A stretch of DNA of 64,000 nucleotides. Source: Symbiodinium natans. Taxonomy: Eukaryota; Sar; Dinophyceae; Suessiales; Symbiodiniaceae. A program made the position numbers and the translations under genes. Location: NCBI GenBank assembly GCA_905221605.1, contig CAJNDS010001879.1, positions 430,291-494,290 of the forward strand. The letters are read 5' to 3'. The notes beneath the pieces are model-generated. The model saw only the letters and a program-made list of their open reading frames with translations, was not told where the DNA came from and did not search any database. This document shows, one piece after another, positions 32,522 through 43,769 of this stretch. Position 1 is the first letter of the stretch, and each line of letters starts with the position of its first letter.

Positions 32522-34723
32522 TGCATAGGGCAGCTTCCGAGTCGAGAGCTCGAAGAGGATGACCCCGAAGGAGTAGACGTCAACCTTCTCGGTGACGCCT
32601 CGCAGCTCCCTACCAACAGCAAAAGCCCCTCTCCACCATGGAAGAATGAACTTCTTGTTCCCCTGCAATTACTGCCGAACTTGGTAATGCTAGAACATGC
32701 CAGAACATGCCAGAACATGCCAGAACATGCCAGAAGATGCCAGAAGATGCCAGAAGATGCCAGAAGATGCCAGAAGAATCTGCAGGGCTCTCGACTGCAC
32801 AGCCTAGAAGTGCCTCAACGACTCAATGTGCCTCCCCCGGCCTCCCCCCTTATCATCAAAGATCTCGGGCGGAGCCCAGATTGGGGACACGCCCCGGAGT
32901 GTTGTCTGCAACGCTGTCCTGAAGCATTCGCTTAAGGCCATTGGCCTCTGTGTCTCGCTTAGGCAGGTGATGCTTCAAGGATACGCCTGTGGGTTACAAT
33001 GCACTACAATGGGGGTTTCAAGTCTACGAAGTCTACGGCGTGCGTCTATGGGCCGGGAATGGTGCCAGACTCCCCCGTCCCCCATCCACCAATATTTTCG
33101 AAAAGCCACACATCCCTGCCTGAGGACATGGGCCTGTGCATTGTAGCCTGGGTCCCTCCTCAACCTTGATCACATCATGTCACATCAGTGGCCTCCAGCC
33201 AACCTTGCCTGATGAAAATCGAACACCCTGATGCTGATGCCCGTGTGCCTAGGCCCTTGCGACACCCACCTAAAGCACGCAATTCCTTGCACATGCCCAC
33301 TTCAACCACACACAACCGTCGTACTTGATGCCATACTGAGGAGTCAATTCTGACAAGAAGGTTTAGCAATATTAATATCTGGATATTGCTGGGGTGGACC
33401 TTTTCGGGTGAACAAAGTGGGCGTTTGCGAACATCTCACAGCACGCTTTCTGAAGAGTGCTGGCAAATGGAGGCCCAGGCTCTGTTCGCGGATTTTGGCC
33501 AAGCCGAAGTCACAAAGCTTGGGCTGCCAGCTACTGTTGAGAAGCACCTTTCGCGGGAACTCGTTTGTGTGTAGGAGTTCGGGTGGACGGTTTGCGTTGT
33601 TGGGATGTGCGATGACGTGCGGGAGGAGGGGTTTAGTCAAGGAAAGTGGGATTTCAGGACGTGGGTGATGGCCGGCTTCCTTCCTACGCCACGTTCGTCT
33701 ACCCAAGTGGGAAGATACGCTGGTGAAGGCCAGGCAGCATTGGGCGATTTGAGGTCGAGGTGGAGGATCTTGACATGGTGCAAGTACGCCACGCCCCTAG
33801 CGATACCCAGCGCCAGCACATGGCACTGTCCTGGGGTGAGAGTGGGTTCCTGCGACTCGTGGAGTAATTGCGAGAGGACTCCGCGATCCATCCACTCTGT
33901 AACAAGCAACAGTGTTCGGTGCCCACCACGCAGATCCACGCACCCCCTCCAGAATCGCACAATGTTCGGATGCGACAGCCTAGATAGGAGGGAAATTTCC
34001 AGCACAAAATCGCAGACGTCAGCATCCGTAGGACTGGCATCGCGAACCTCTTTCACCGCCGCCTGCTGGCCGGCCCAAGTGCCCTGGAAAACTTCACCGA
34101 AACCACCGCGGCCCGCCCGATCCCGGCGGTCAAACTCCACCTCCCAAGGCTCGACGTGCCAGGAGGGTCGCAGCATGCGGCCACCGAGGTTCTGCTGGAG
34201 AGAAGGTGCCGCGCTCTCCGTCTTTCTCGCTTTCTTGGAAGGAGCTGCAGCCTCCTCGCACTCTTGCCGCAGCCGCCGCAAGTACTCGCAGGCCTTACCA
34301 GAACCATCTTCGTAGAGAGCACCAGGCTCGAACATGATGTCCACCACGTAGCTGTCCCCATCGACTTGGACAGAGTTCCATGTCACCCCTGCGGCACCCT
34401 TAACGGCAGCTTCCTCACGATGCAGGGAGCAAGGTGCCACAGAGAGCCAGTCGGCCACGGCCTTGAAGAGCACCGACCGCATCCGGGAGGTGCCAGCCCC
34501 TGGCTGCTTTGTCTTGCTCCCTTCGCGTGTCTCGTGCAGGAGATGGCCGAGCAACACGGTGCCCGTGGCCGGGTCACCCCGGTCGGATACCAGCCGCTCG
34601 CAGCGCTGCAGCACTGTCGAGGCGTGGTAGCCTGAGCGCCCCAGGATCTCGGAGACCTGGAATGCTGCCACCATGACACGCGTGGCCGCATCGCTCGTCC
34701 GTGCCAGCTTCTTGTGGACCTTC
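32522..34723 (-). CDS. Protein kinase with EDR1/CTR1-like N-terminus
   Basis: Exon 1 (34723-33739) reads MRSVLFKAVADWLSVAPCSL and WNSVQVDGDSYVVDIMFEPG, resembling the EDR1 domain of plant Raf-like MAPKKKs such as EDR1 and CTR1. The kinase N-lobe follows: glycine loop GRGGFGEVFQGTW, lysine AVKEV, HPNIVRFWRGC, and catalytic loop LHLDLKSPN. A GC donor (33737-33738) and AG acceptor (33548-33549) remove a 191-bp intron in phase 0. Exon 2 (from 33547) reads VLLNSSWQPKLCDFGLAK with the DFG motif. A later exon (32609-32522) gives GVTEKVDVYSFGVILFELST and ends at a GT donor. The exon that should carry the APE motif was not found between 33450 and 32610, and the C-lobe end is missing. The catalytic His-x-Asp is HLD rather than HRD. 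It should phosphorylate Ser/Thr if intact. The substrate is unknown. Confidence 0.7.
32694..32775 (+). repeat. Ten-base tandem repeat inside a kinase intron
   Basis: Eight or nine copies of a 10-bp unit: first TGCCAGAACA, then TGCCAGAAGA. The switch between variants occurs once, midway, as expected from recent stepwise expansion. It lies between the DFG exon and the subdomain IX exon. Confidence 0.85.
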
Positions 34724-35445
34724 CTGACCAAGCATCAGAAAGCGGACAGGATCACAATTGCCAAACCTCGACACCTGACAGAACCCGAGATCGCTACGAA
34801 ATCCCATCTCTCTCCAAGATCATAACCCGGTGCCCAAACCAAGCAGCTCCAGGAACTCCACCTCAGCAGCCGGAGCATGGCGAATGCTACGAAATCTTGC
34901 TAACGACTTCGGTGCGTATAAAACCCCTCATCTGCAAAGGGACGCGGGGGCTCCAGATTGCATGACGACCGACATGATGCAACAAGTCAGTGGCTTAACA
35001 TCAGGGGTGAGGAGACTTTGACTTTGCGGGCGCAGGGATGCGGGTGAGCAGGGTGCTTCCTGCGCAGCAAGATGCCAAGTCGGCGTCTTCCCGGCGATCG
35101 ATGACCACAATGGCCGTCGAGGCAGACAGACCTCGGGTTGCCTGCCAGGACGGTGCAGGAAATAGGGATTTCAGCAATACAGCTGCCTCATGAGAACAAG
35201 AAGCAAGGCATCCAAAAGCCTTCAGCCCTGGCCCCGAACTGTGAAACGACGACAAGCAGCCCGCCCGCTCGATCCCCACCCCCTTAAGGGGGGGGGGTAA
35301 CCCCCCCCCCCCCCTTGTCGCCAGCATGAAAAAATTTCAGGATTTTGCTGTTGCCTGGCGGGCCCCCAAGGTCTTTGAAATTTCAGCCAGGGGTTTTGAA
35401 GGGGAGGTAGGTAGGTCGAACAATGGCCTGTCCCGATGGTACCAC
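34724..35445. other. No supported gene
   Basis: Nothing is supported upstream of the kinase exon beyond an acceptor-like cag at 34724-34726. A G8/C14 mirror tract lies at about 35287-35314. Confidence 0.35.
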
Positions 35446-35454
35446 GTCCCCGGC

Positions 35455-35518
35455 TCTCGCTCTCACCCTCTCTCTCTCACTCACTCTCTCTCTCTCTCTC
35501 TCTCTCACTCTCTCTGTC

Positions 35519-35590
<72 letters not shown>

Positions 35591-35665
35591 TCGCTCTCGC
35601 TCTCACTCTCACTCGTTTTTGCTCTCGCTCTCACTCGCTTTTGCTCTCGCGCTCCCTCTCTTCGC
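35455..35665 (+). repeat. CT/CA-rich microsatellite
   Basis: CTCT and CTCACT arrays, later grading into CTCGCTCT and TTTTGCTCTCG. Frames across it translate as Ser-Leu or Glu-Arg repeats and are not genes. A shorter CT tract recurs at 35775-35802. Confidence 0.9.
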
Positions 35666-36179
35666 GCCCAGGCCAATGCAGTTGGCGCGCAAAGCCACCT
35701 CAGGATTCCACAGCTAACCAGCTAAAAGCTTCCCCAAGGGGTCCGGGGACTACTCAATACATGGGTGGGAGTCTCTCACTCTCTCTCTCTCTCTCTCTCT
35801 CTTTTTGAGTCTGTGGTCTGTCACGTTCTCCGCCTAGCAAAAAAAAACGCCCTGGGGACGTAGTACCGGGACGGCCTGCCCAGGCAGCAACTGCCCCAGA
35901 ACCTCCAACAATCTCTAGAGGTGGTATTTATGCGTACTTATGTGATCTTATGTGCTTCGTGGGTTGTTGTGTGTTTCGGTGTGTCTGTTTTAATGATCTG
36001 CAGACATCCTCTGCCTTCCCCTGACGGTTGTGGTCCAGAATTCGATTCTGAAATTATTTTCAGCCGCTTACCCCCCGAATGTTGAAATTTCAGCCTGTTG
36101 CACCCACCCCCAGGTTTATCATGCCTCGGCGTCCAGCTAACCGCCTGAAATATTTCAAGGCCTCACCCCCCCCCTAAAT

Positions 36180-36285
36180 TTCAAGGGTTAAGGGGGTGGG
36201 GATCCCGCTCGCCCACCCGCCCGCCCACCCACCCACCCACCCATCCATCCACACACGCACACACACACACACACACAGAGACACA
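36180..36285 (+). repeat. CCCGC / CCCA / CA microsatellite
   Basis: Consecutive CCCG, CCCA, CCAT and CA arrays. Frames here give Pro-Thr-His or Cys-Val repeats. Confidence 0.85.
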
Positions 36286-37816
36286 GAGACTGAAGCCACA
36301 AATCCCGAAACCAAAGAACCTCTGCACCCGCACACCATCCGAGCCTGTTCCTTGTGGCCTCCGGCATCTCGAAAGCCATCCTCTTGTAAACCAGTTCGGG
36401 AACTGGTTTTTCAAGTCCGGGGCGTAAGGGACATTACAAAAACACATCAAACGAATTTCCCAGGCTCCTTTGCGGCCAATTCTTGAAGGGCATTCAATAT
36501 GTAGAGTTTGCAATGTCCATCACTCGAGGGCTTTGCACAGAGAGGTCCGGTCGCCACTCGCGGCAAGCGATGTCCAAACACGATTCAGCAACTACCCTAA
36601 TGCTCCGCGATCGGTGCTGACAAACGGGCGTGGCTGGAACGCTAGAGCTGCACGAGCTGTTTGAGAAGTGGGATGAGTGGTGTGAATGGCACCCAGTACT
36701 CACCCCGCTGACTCCGGCGAAAGCTGTCAACATTCAGGGCAGAGTCTAAGCCCACAAGCCCAACACCACAATAAGAGGTGCGTCCTCGAGTTTCTGTGAA
36801 TACTGCAGGACCCGGGAGCTGGAGAAGAGTTCGGTGAGCTTGGTAGCCCCGAGCTTGGTGCCTTAGGCATCGAGCACAACGCCAATTCCAGAATCTTGTA
36901 CAGCGGCAAGAGATTAGCTGAAGTGCGAGCTCCTGATAAGCCTCGTCATCAGAAAATGGGCACCAAGAAGACTCGATCTATTGTTCAGGTGGAGTATTGC
37001 AAGGTGGTTCGCACCACTCACCCTTTTTCACTGAATGAAGACTCGTGACAGCTTCAGGCTTGAGCCTCTGGAAAACTGTGCGGCGACGATGGGATGTCTG
37101 CGAGGGTCACTGAGAAGCCGAAGCATGGAAGGCGCTAGTCGAAGGCATGGCTATGCCACCGGGCCACGGCTATGCGTGACATTCGGATCCCACACCTTAA
37201 ACAGCATCCAAGAAACTCGAGCTCCCCGAATCATCCCAGAAGCTGCCGGCAGCCTGGCTGGCAATTTCAAGAAAGCTCTCGCGCGCATTGGCCAGCTGTT
37301 GCTCTGGAAAGCCATGGAAAGAAGAGTTTTTGAAAAACAATACATCAGGAGATAGTTGTTCGTGAGGGGCGTGGTTCAAATCCAGGGACGGGAAAAGAGT
37401 TTTCAAAAGCCAGAGATAACTCTTGCAGGCACATGCCTGGTTTTCAGAAGCCACTAACTCTAGATGTACTTGTTTGTTTGCTTCAAGTCTTCAACAGATT
37501 TAATTGTTTGTTGCAAGCCATTGGTACCTCACTTCGAAAAACAGCGCGCCATCGATATGTCCTTTCGGTTCCAAATCTCGGGTCTTCAAAAACCCTGAAT
37601 TCAATGGACTCGGGATTCAACTGTTTGCCTGGGGTCCTCTGAGGGGCATGTAGCTCCGACGTACTAGTTTCATCAAGGCTTCGGAGTCTTGTACTGTTGG
37701 TTTCAATCTTCTTGGTTTCTAGGGGAATTTAAGGGCGTGATCCGAGACAAACACAGGCACGGCGTACGCCGACCCAGGACCCAATTCCTCTTAGAGGCCC
37801 CTGAGCAATCTGTAAT

Positions 37817-37941
37817 CCAGAGCTGACTGCCTAGAGGGGGTTGAACCACACCGACAATTCATTCACTCCAGAGTTGATTCTCCTTCCTAAACCCTGGTAG
37901 AAAACAGTGAAGTGCAGAGTTAATTGTCTGGAGAGGGGGTT
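37817..37941 (+). repeat. Degenerate repeated motif about 94 bp apart
   Basis: CAGAGCTGACTGCCTAGAGG-GGGTTGAAC recurs about 94 bp later as GCAGAGTTAATTGTCTGGAG-AGGGGGTTGAAC. A partial third copy (CCAGAGTTGATT) lies between them. Confidence 0.55.
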
Positions 37942-39240
37942 GAACAACCCCAGAAGCACAAACAAGTAACTGCAGGGTTAACTTGCTTACTCTTGTTTCC
38001 AGTGTTGCTCTACTGTGCTACGATTTTCCCAAGGTTCTAGACTTCCAAAGACCCACTTCAAAGACCTGAACACGGCTGGCGCCCCCAAAACCCGTCAAGA
38101 CCCGGACTCCCGCGAAGGTCGGCGAGGACTCCGCGGCCAGGGGCTGCTTGCGCCAGGCTCGGATCTGCTGCATATGCGCAGACACCCATGGCGGGGAGGA
38201 GGTAGCTCTCAATTCTTTTGCAGCTTGGTAGACTCTCGGATAGCCAAGGCTTACCCACAACAATGCCCAAGAAACCTTTCGAAGAGCGTCCACGCCAAAT
38301 CCCAGGCAGAAGCTGAGTCTTCATGCTGAGATTCTCTGCAGGGGCCTAAATCCACACGCATACTGCGTCTTGTCACCGTGCAAGAACCCTATCTAGCAAC
38401 TGTGTTATTGGCATTGGTGTCTTCTTCTCCGCAGTGCGAGCCACAGCTGGCAGAGGTCCCAGCACGCAACCGAAATGCTATTTTTGCAAAACCAACCCGT
38501 GCAGAATTAAGCTCTGTGATTGCCCAAGGTCTTGAACACCTAAGCCCAGCCCGCGCCATCCCACGCCCATTGTTTCAAGCCATGCTCTGCCGAAGCACGA
38601 ATCACTGTGCAGAAGCCTGTCCAGCCATTGGCTTACCTTTCCCCCCCAAATTCGGAGCCCCGAACTAGGCCGAGATCTCAGGCAGCGGCTCCCAAGCATC
38701 TCCGTCGGCAGTCGACCCGACCGAAGCATGTCCATGCACTTGGCCTCCGCCCTTGCCGAAGCCAGGGCTTGGCAATTGGGGCTTCTCTGGCTTCTCGGGA
38801 CCGACTGCAGAGGTCTGCACATCTCTGTTTTTCCATCACTTCCCAATCTTTTGGTCGCGCGCATCGGGATCCAGCCAAGTGGCTCCACGCGCAACTGCTC
38901 CCTCGTTTTGTGCGCCTCGTGAGCAAGACTTGTTTAGCCCCAAAAAACACTGAGACAAAGGTGACAGCCAGAAGGATGGAGGAAATCAATGGGCCAAAGC
39001 TAAACGCTCACTTCTTGAGGATAAAGCATGAGTCTGCCGGTATGCCATCATTCACAATCTGGTGTTAGGGCCAACACGCGCGCTGCTCTCCCATCCCGAG
39101 GCATCTTATCAGGCTAGTGATATATGGCGTTTCCCTTGTCGACAATCCTAGAGAGTTTGCGCATTCGCAGCCAAGGGGCCAAAACCTCAGCGTCCTCTTC
39201 TGCCTGCTTCATTTCATCCTGCAACTGTCACGACAGGACC

Positions 39241-39277
39241 ATATGGAGACCATGGAGACCATGGAGACCATGGAAAC
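39241..39277 (+). repeat. Nine-base ATGGAGACC tandem array
   Basis: Four copies of ATGGAGACC (the last as ATGGAAACC). In frame they encode Met-Glu-Thr repeats, but no gene context supports translation. Confidence 0.85.
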
Positions 39278-41234
39278 CATAAGGACCAAGACCTGGCCTG
39301 ACGAAACACTCAGCCCAAGCCTTTGAACCGCTGGGCGCAGCTTCCGGTGGGTTCAATTTCACGCAGCTGAGCAGTCCTGGCATTGATCCAGTTTCTGTTG
39401 GCCCTGGTTGACCAAGGTGAAGAGGTGAGCCAGTCCTTGGGGGACTTCTTCAACATATCCGCGAGAAGCTACCAGTGGAACCGGCAACTTTCAGCACGTG
39501 TGACACGAGGGCAAGAAAACTGTTCACCGAATTAGAGAGGGCAGGGGGGGGGGGGCCGCCGTGGTCCTATTCCAGCGACATTGAGGGCAGGGAAGGGCTT
39601 CGGCAATAGGCTGACCCTCTTCCCCCAACATGTGCCCTCGCAGGCTAGGATGGAGACAATCGCGGGGGGGGGGGGGGGGGGATATGCACGGGTGAGTGAT
39701 AGCAAGCGAGTGATAAGCGAGTGACAAATTGGTGCGTCAGGCTCTTCCAACAGCTTCCATACTCTGAAATCTGGAACATAGGGCAGAACATAGGCCATAG
39801 GCCTCATGGGACCGAAATCCGAGGCAGCACGGAGCAAAGCTGAGCCCAAGGAACCTGAACACACATGACCTAGGGCTAGGGCAGAAGACACACACACACA
39901 CACTCACTCAATCCAGACGTGGTCCAGATGAGAGCTTCCCCCAGATTTGGCAATGCACAGTGTGTTGGCGGAGCAGAAACCGTGCAGCTTAGTGGCGACC
40001 CTTCTCCGAATCGGGAACCAGGTCCTCATGCTGCAAGGAAGACTCTCATGATGGGTTCAGGGTAAGAACAAAATGAGTTGTGACATTTTGGGGGGGATTC
40101 GGCAGGGTTCTCCATGGCTCACGGGGCACTTCGTGCTGCAAGACCAAGCAGCATATTCCAGCAGGACCTTCTCAAACTTGTCTTTCAAAAGAGTCAGCTG
40201 CTTCTCATGGGCCTCCTCAAGCAAGCTTTGGCTCAGTGAAAGGAGGTGTTGAAGAGGACATTGTGCAAAAGCACCGTAACCTCCCTGAAATCCGACTCGC
40301 CTCCATCTCCGCTACGCATCCAATTCCCTTCCACAAGTCCGGACCGTGTCACACCCAAACCACACAATATGTACACGTGCAATGTTCTGGAATGTTCGCT
40401 GGCGAGTGAAGGATCGATAGAGCTGAGCCTAAGCGTTCCTTGCCATCACAAAACGCTGTACGTGCAGATTGTTAGCAGGTCTCCTTGTCTTCAAAACGAA
40501 GCGCCGGTCGACTGGGTGCCTTGAGCGGGAGACCCTGCCCAGCCCTTGCAACCGACGCAGCCCCCGACCTGGAGAGCGTCACCTCTGCGGAACTTCCGGG
40601 CCCCGAACTTCACACCCATCCTTCTGGCAAGACCCGCACAACCCTCCACCTGACTCTTCTTTCACGTGCATACTGCTTGCTGCCTCACGAAAACCCCCTG
40701 CCTTGTCACTCTCCTGGCAGAATGCTCGAAGCAGGCTGGGCTGTGCTTTGAAAGCTCCAGAAAAAGCTCCAGAAACGAAGTGTCTGTGTTGGTCAGGCTT
40801 TTGGGTTCCATGGAGTCTTATATCTTTTTTCACATGATACCTGTACCGAAAGTCCGTCCTATGATCCCTGCAACATCCTGCAACGGGCTGCAAAACATGC
40901 CGACGCGCTGAATCTCCCAAATGTACAGCAAAACACTCTGACCGACGAACGGTCACACACATGCAAACATACAAACAACCTTTGTCTGCCCCGGCAAAAA
41001 GGGCCTCCGTGGGCCCTCTCTTCACGCGCTGTGATTCGAGAAGCGCCTTCCGCCGCCGCATGGTCTCCTTTCACCACAAAAACCACTAACAGCTGGGCAC
41101 ACAATTCTGTGTTGAAACATCCAATGAGTGCAGAGAGAGCTTCAGGGTGCAGAGCTTCAAGCCCGCATTCGAAGAAGTCTCATATGGATGACAAGAATTG
41201 AGTGGGAAACCGGCCGGATTCTGCAACAGTGAAG

Positions 41235-41500
41235 AACGTGAATCACTCGGAACACCCAACCATCCGGCTCGCAAGCGATGATCCCCATGCTTTTCGCAGG
41301 GCAAGATGGCAGCCGATTGACGGGGAACTGCCAGAGCATGCTAAAGCCAAGTTCAAGTCAAAGCCCCGACGCCTTTCGTCGCTGGGCCCGCTTGCGTGGG
41401 CTGTCGTCTTCCTTGCTCTTGGGATCCTCCTGCTGGCACCGATGCGCGGAAAAGTGGTCGGCACTGCAAGCGAGCTGCTTCTGGGAATTCGGGCTGCAGA
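41235..41500 (+). CDS. Possible exon of a single-pass membrane protein
   Basis: The plus-strand frame reads HPTIRLASDDPHAFRRARWQ, then a basic stretch (KAKFKSKPRRLSS), then a clear hydrophobic helix (LAWAVVFLALGILLLAPM) and a short polar tail. Basic residues before the helix suit a cytosolic N-terminus by the positive-inside rule. Start, end and family are unknown. Confidence 0.4.
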
Positions 41501-41599
41501 ATGTTGTGGATTGGGGCTTAGGTTCGGTACCACTGGAGAGCCCGTGTGTGGTGTGTCGGCTTTGAGTTGGACAAGTTGTGGGGGAGTTGGATGGACATT

Positions 41600-43050
41600 G
41601 TGAACAATGGAACCTCTACAAGTTCAAGCAACATGGGGTCCTCTTCGATTGGCTCAATTTCGGCACCTCGCGAACCGGAGACATGTGGGTGACACGTCAT
41701 TCTTACTGCTTCCCCCGCCCACGAAGTAACATTTGGACCATTAACGTCCCCAACATATTGTGCAGTGGTCTCTTTTCAGGGTGCTGCTGCTGTCATCGGG
41801 TATGGGTTTGAAGTTGGAAGCGTCGGTTCAGAATGTTTTGACTCTTTTGACATCCAAGTTCGTCCGGGGTGCCCTGGTCCGTGAGCTGAGTCACGCTTTG
41901 GATGGTGTCCTCAGCGGGCTGTGTTCAGGACTTCTCCGGGTCAGGCACTCAGCACTCTCTTAGGAAAGTCTGGTTTGGGCCTCCGACTTCGAAGTTCCTG
42001 AGCAGCCTCTCATCACCCCAAACACCGTCCATTTACAGCCCTACGCCCCGCACCAGCCAGGTCTCTTCCAGCTCCTTCTCCAGAGCCAAGAGGCGCGGGT
42101 AGATCCTCGCCATTTTCGCAGTTATTGGGTTGAGGAGGGGTCCGGGCGCCGCGGCTGTATTAGACCGCAGCTTGCAATCGGCTTAGCACTTCGGCGACAC
42201 TGCCGGAAATGAGACCAGCAACCACGCATCACAGGCAGCCCACGACTTCGAGCACACCACCTTCTACATGCAATACTCGCACATCATGGTCCGCTATCAC
42301 TTCCATATCAAGTTCATCCGCATCAACCAGGACTCATCTACGTCTAGCACACGCAGCATCTCTACGTCAAGCTCAACCGACACCTCCACCAGCACACTCC
42401 TACATCATGCAATGCCACATCGCCAACGTCCTCCACTTCCGCATACATTGGACATCTAGGAGCATTACTCCACCCACGATGCAATGCGGGAGGTGCCCAG
42501 AAAGGACATGCCACCCAGAGCTTCCCTTGTCGTTGTCATTTTGCTTTGGCATGTTGCTTTGTCGTTTTGCTTTGTCATTGCCTTCCTCAAACCTCCGGGA
42601 AATGATGGCCATGGAGCTCGGGGGACGCGTGCGCTCAAGAAACGAATGAGCTGTCGTGTGCAAAGCTGCACCCATGCGCAGGCCCCATCTGAGGAAAGAA
42701 GCTTGCCTGTAGCTTGTACTCTGCTACTCTGCGTGCAATTTCACAGGGGCCCCCCTCCTTCCCTGCGGGTCTCGGGTGCGGTAGGTGATCTTCAGGGTGG
42801 TTCTGTGACCAACTACCGGTCTGTGACGGTGGCAGGGAAACCATCGACGAGATCCACGCCTGATGCATTCTTCTGGTGTCATCCATTTCCTGAATGTTTG
42901 TCGAACATGAGGTGGTCGACATTGTCGTTATCTCACTGTCTTTTGCTTTGCTTTGCTTAGGGGCATAGGGACGGACCCTGCGCCAAGGCGCGCCCCGCTC
43001 CCGCGTCACGTGAAACTTATCTGTTGTCTTCGGCCGCCCTGTTGGCGGCC
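41600..43050. other. No supported gene
   Basis: Frames in this stretch are Ser/Thr/His-rich and not persuasive. Confidence 0.35.
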
Positions 43051-43057
43051 GCGCGTG

Positions 43058-43089
<32 letters not shown>

Positions 43090-43662
43090 CCATTCTTTCT
43101 TCCTTTCTTCCTTTCTTCCTTTCTTCCTTTCTTCCTTCTTCTTCCCTTCTTCCCTTCTTCCTTTCTTCCTTTCTTCCTTTCTTCCTTTCTTCCTTTCTTC
43201 CTTTCTTCCTTTCTTCCTTTCTTCCTTTCTTCCCTTCTTCCCTTCTTCCTTTCTTCCTTTCTTCCTTTCTTCCTTTCTTCCTTTCTTCCCTTCTTCCTTT
43301 CTTACTTTCTTCCTTTCTTCCTTTCTTCCTTTCTTCCTTTCTTCCTTTCTTCCTTTCTTCCTTTCTTCCCTTCTTCCCTTCTTCCTTTCTTCCTTTCTTC
43401 CTTTCTTCCTTTCTTCCTTTCTTCCTTTCTTCCCTTCTTCCCTTCTTCCTTTCTTCCTTTCTTCCTTTCTTCCTTTCTTCCGTTCTTCCTTTCTTCCTTT
43501 CTTCCTTTCTTCCTTTCTTCCTTTCTTCCTTTCTTCCTTTCTTCCTTTCTTCCTTTCTTCCTTTCTTCCTTTCTTCCTTTCTTCCTTCCTTCCTTTCTTC
43601 CTTTCTTCCTTTCTTCTTTTCTTACTTTCTTTCCTTCTTTCTTTCTTTCCTTCTTTCTTTCG
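43058..43662 (+). repeat. 600-bp TTCC/TTTC pyrimidine satellite
   Basis: A short (CT)n run leads into about 580 bp of TTTCTTCC-type units with occasional CCC, TAC or CGT variants, closing with CTTTCTTT units. All bases on this strand are pyrimidines apart from a few single changes. The 160-280-codon frames across it (Phe/Leu/Ser or Lys/Glu/Arg repeats) are by-products. Confidence 0.95.
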
Positions 43663-43769
43663 TGGGGCATGAGGGCGCGAAGCCCCCGCACAGTCTGCGC
43701 GCCCCGCGTCTTGCGGAGCCAAGACGAGGAGACCCAAAGGCCAGGCGATGTCCAGTTAGATGTTCTCCT

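Larger units (their letters stand above)
35803..41230. other. Gene-poor stretch with dispersed short repeats
   Basis: No exon can be supported with confidence. Contents: a recurring motif at about 37817-37846 and 37911-37941 (listed separately), a 9-bp array at 39241-39277, long G runs near 39547 and 39665, and a short (CA)n at 39891-39902. Confidence 0.35.

Noticed and set aside
32694-32775. Direct repeats as a CRISPR array
   Set aside because: The units are 10 bp with no spacers, in a eukaryotic intron.
35383-35808. Ser-Leu and Glu-Arg repeat frames
   Set aside because: They follow the CT microsatellite in every frame and have no gene context.
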